A DNA stretch of 64,000 bases, taken from assembly GCF_000423565.1 (NCBI RefSeq), contig NZ_KE384045.1, forward strand, positions 117,968-181,967, given 5' to 3'. This document shows positions 63,680-64,000 of the stretch, piece after piece. Under the pieces are notes generated by a model. That model worked only from the letters and a program-made list of their open reading frames with translations. It was not told the DNA's origin and did no database searches. Position 1 is the first letter of the stretch; each line of letters starts with the position of its first letter. The stretch is from Runella zeae DSM 19591. GTDB taxonomy: Bacteria > Bacteroidota > Bacteroidia > Cytophagales > Spirosomataceae. The position numbers and the translations under genes were made by a program.

Positions 63680-64000
63680 CTAACAAGTTATCTTTTTCTT
63701 AAAGTCAATTTTGAAGTTCCAAAGGCCTGCGCATAATTCAATACTTTCATCAAATTTTTCCTTAGATTTTCCTCTATACTTGTTAATTAAAATATGATAA
63801 CGTTTTATTCCTGCAATTGCATTTTCTACAAAAACTCGCTTTTTACTAATAGACTTGTTGTAGTTTTTTTGCTCTAATGTTAAGCTTGGATAAGGATTTT
63901 TTTTGCTTTTTTTGGGCTTTTTAAATGGAATCTTTAAAGACAAAAATTTGTATTCTTTCTGAATACCAAGATAACCTAAATCAACATATACATTTTTAGT
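63680..64000 (-). CDS. DDE transposase (IS5/ISL2-like), 3' part, cut by the window edge
   Basis: The frame is open to the right edge. Visible sequence: VDLGYLGIQKEYKF (around a DDE aspartate), then IPFKKPKKSKKNP and SKKRVFVENAIAGIKRYHIL with the catalytic Glu region, ending KKKITC. This matches DDE_Tnp_4-type transposases. The terminal inverted repeats cannot be checked because most of the element is outside the window. Confidence 0.75.
   Translation of the reverse strand, partial: TKNVYVDLGYLGIQKEYKFLSLKIPFKKPKKSKKNPYPSLTLEQKNYNKSISKKRVFVENAIAGIKRYHILINKYRGKSKEKFDESIELCAGLWNFKIDFKKKITC

Overview
The window looks like a chromosome segment of a Bacteroidetes bacterium, most likely in the Cytophagales/Spirosomaceae group. 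The evidence is promoters with a TAnnTTTG -7 box and a TTG about 20 bp upstream, few Shine-Dalgarno sites, type IX secretion sorting domains (both type A and type B), a TonB receptor with a carboxypeptidase-regulatory-like N-terminus, glutamine synthetase type III, a short archaeal-type ProRS, and a cytochrome b/flavoprotein/FeS succinate dehydrogenase in the order C-A-B. No species is assigned.

Positions 1-43055 are ordinary chromosome. An outer-membrane import operon (TonB receptor, DUF4374, DUF4198) is followed by a FadL-like porin, a low-complexity lipoprotein, proS, a SlyD-like FKBP, a lone nuoA, glnN, mtaB, moaA, trxA, the prs-rplY pair, a PAP2 phosphatase and trpS. Next come small lipoproteins, an ECF sigma factor with a partner membrane protein, secreted repeat and T9SS proteins, a Crp/Fnr regulator next to an AhpD-like protein, and a beta-lactamase-fold hydrolase. 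The stretch ends with a DoxX-like protein, a LytTR regulator next to an outer-membrane protein, sdhCAB, a very large T9SS type B adhesin-like protein and fabD.

Positions 43105-60345 are an integrative element of about 17.2 kb inserted in the 3' end of tRNA-Gln(TTG). A perfect 42-bp direct repeat (43105-43146 and 60304-60345) bounds it. A tyrosine recombinase lies at the left end and an XRE repressor at the right end. The backbone reads leftwards: small early genes, a TOPRIM plus SF3-helicase primase, then a translationally coupled operon with a ribbon-helix-helix-like protein, a Zot/packaging-like P-loop ATPase, a single-TM protein, a fatty-acid-hydroxylase-family enzyme and several unknown proteins. 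I see no relaxase, capsid, terminase large subunit or tail gene. Two repeat arrays (GGAATCC at 54901-55198 and GTAAC at 56222-56462) are candidate origins or operators.

Inside the element, between the integrase and the backbone, is an AT-rich cargo island (44756-50094) of three gene modules. Each module starts and ends with its own matching inverted ends (GTTA... and ...TAAC), and the modules are separated by 120-200 bp imperfect palindromes. This is the architecture of integron attC cassettes, but no integron integrase is present. The cargo is a GIY-YIG nuclease, a secreted papain-like peptidase, and a two-gene module of a sacsin/GHKL-type ATPase with an AlbA_2 (Schlafen-like) protein that carries a C-terminal HEPN-like R-x4-H motif. 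Diverged 120-130 bp direct repeats built on TTTGCTATCAAA flank the whole island. The island and the two-gene module are my best candidates for an undescribed system, probably anti-phage defence; that function is inference.

Positions 60346-64000 return to the chromosome downstream of tRNA-Gln: another GIY-YIG-like gene, unknown genes, a truncated DUF3667 gene, and the 3' part of a DDE transposase that runs off the right edge.
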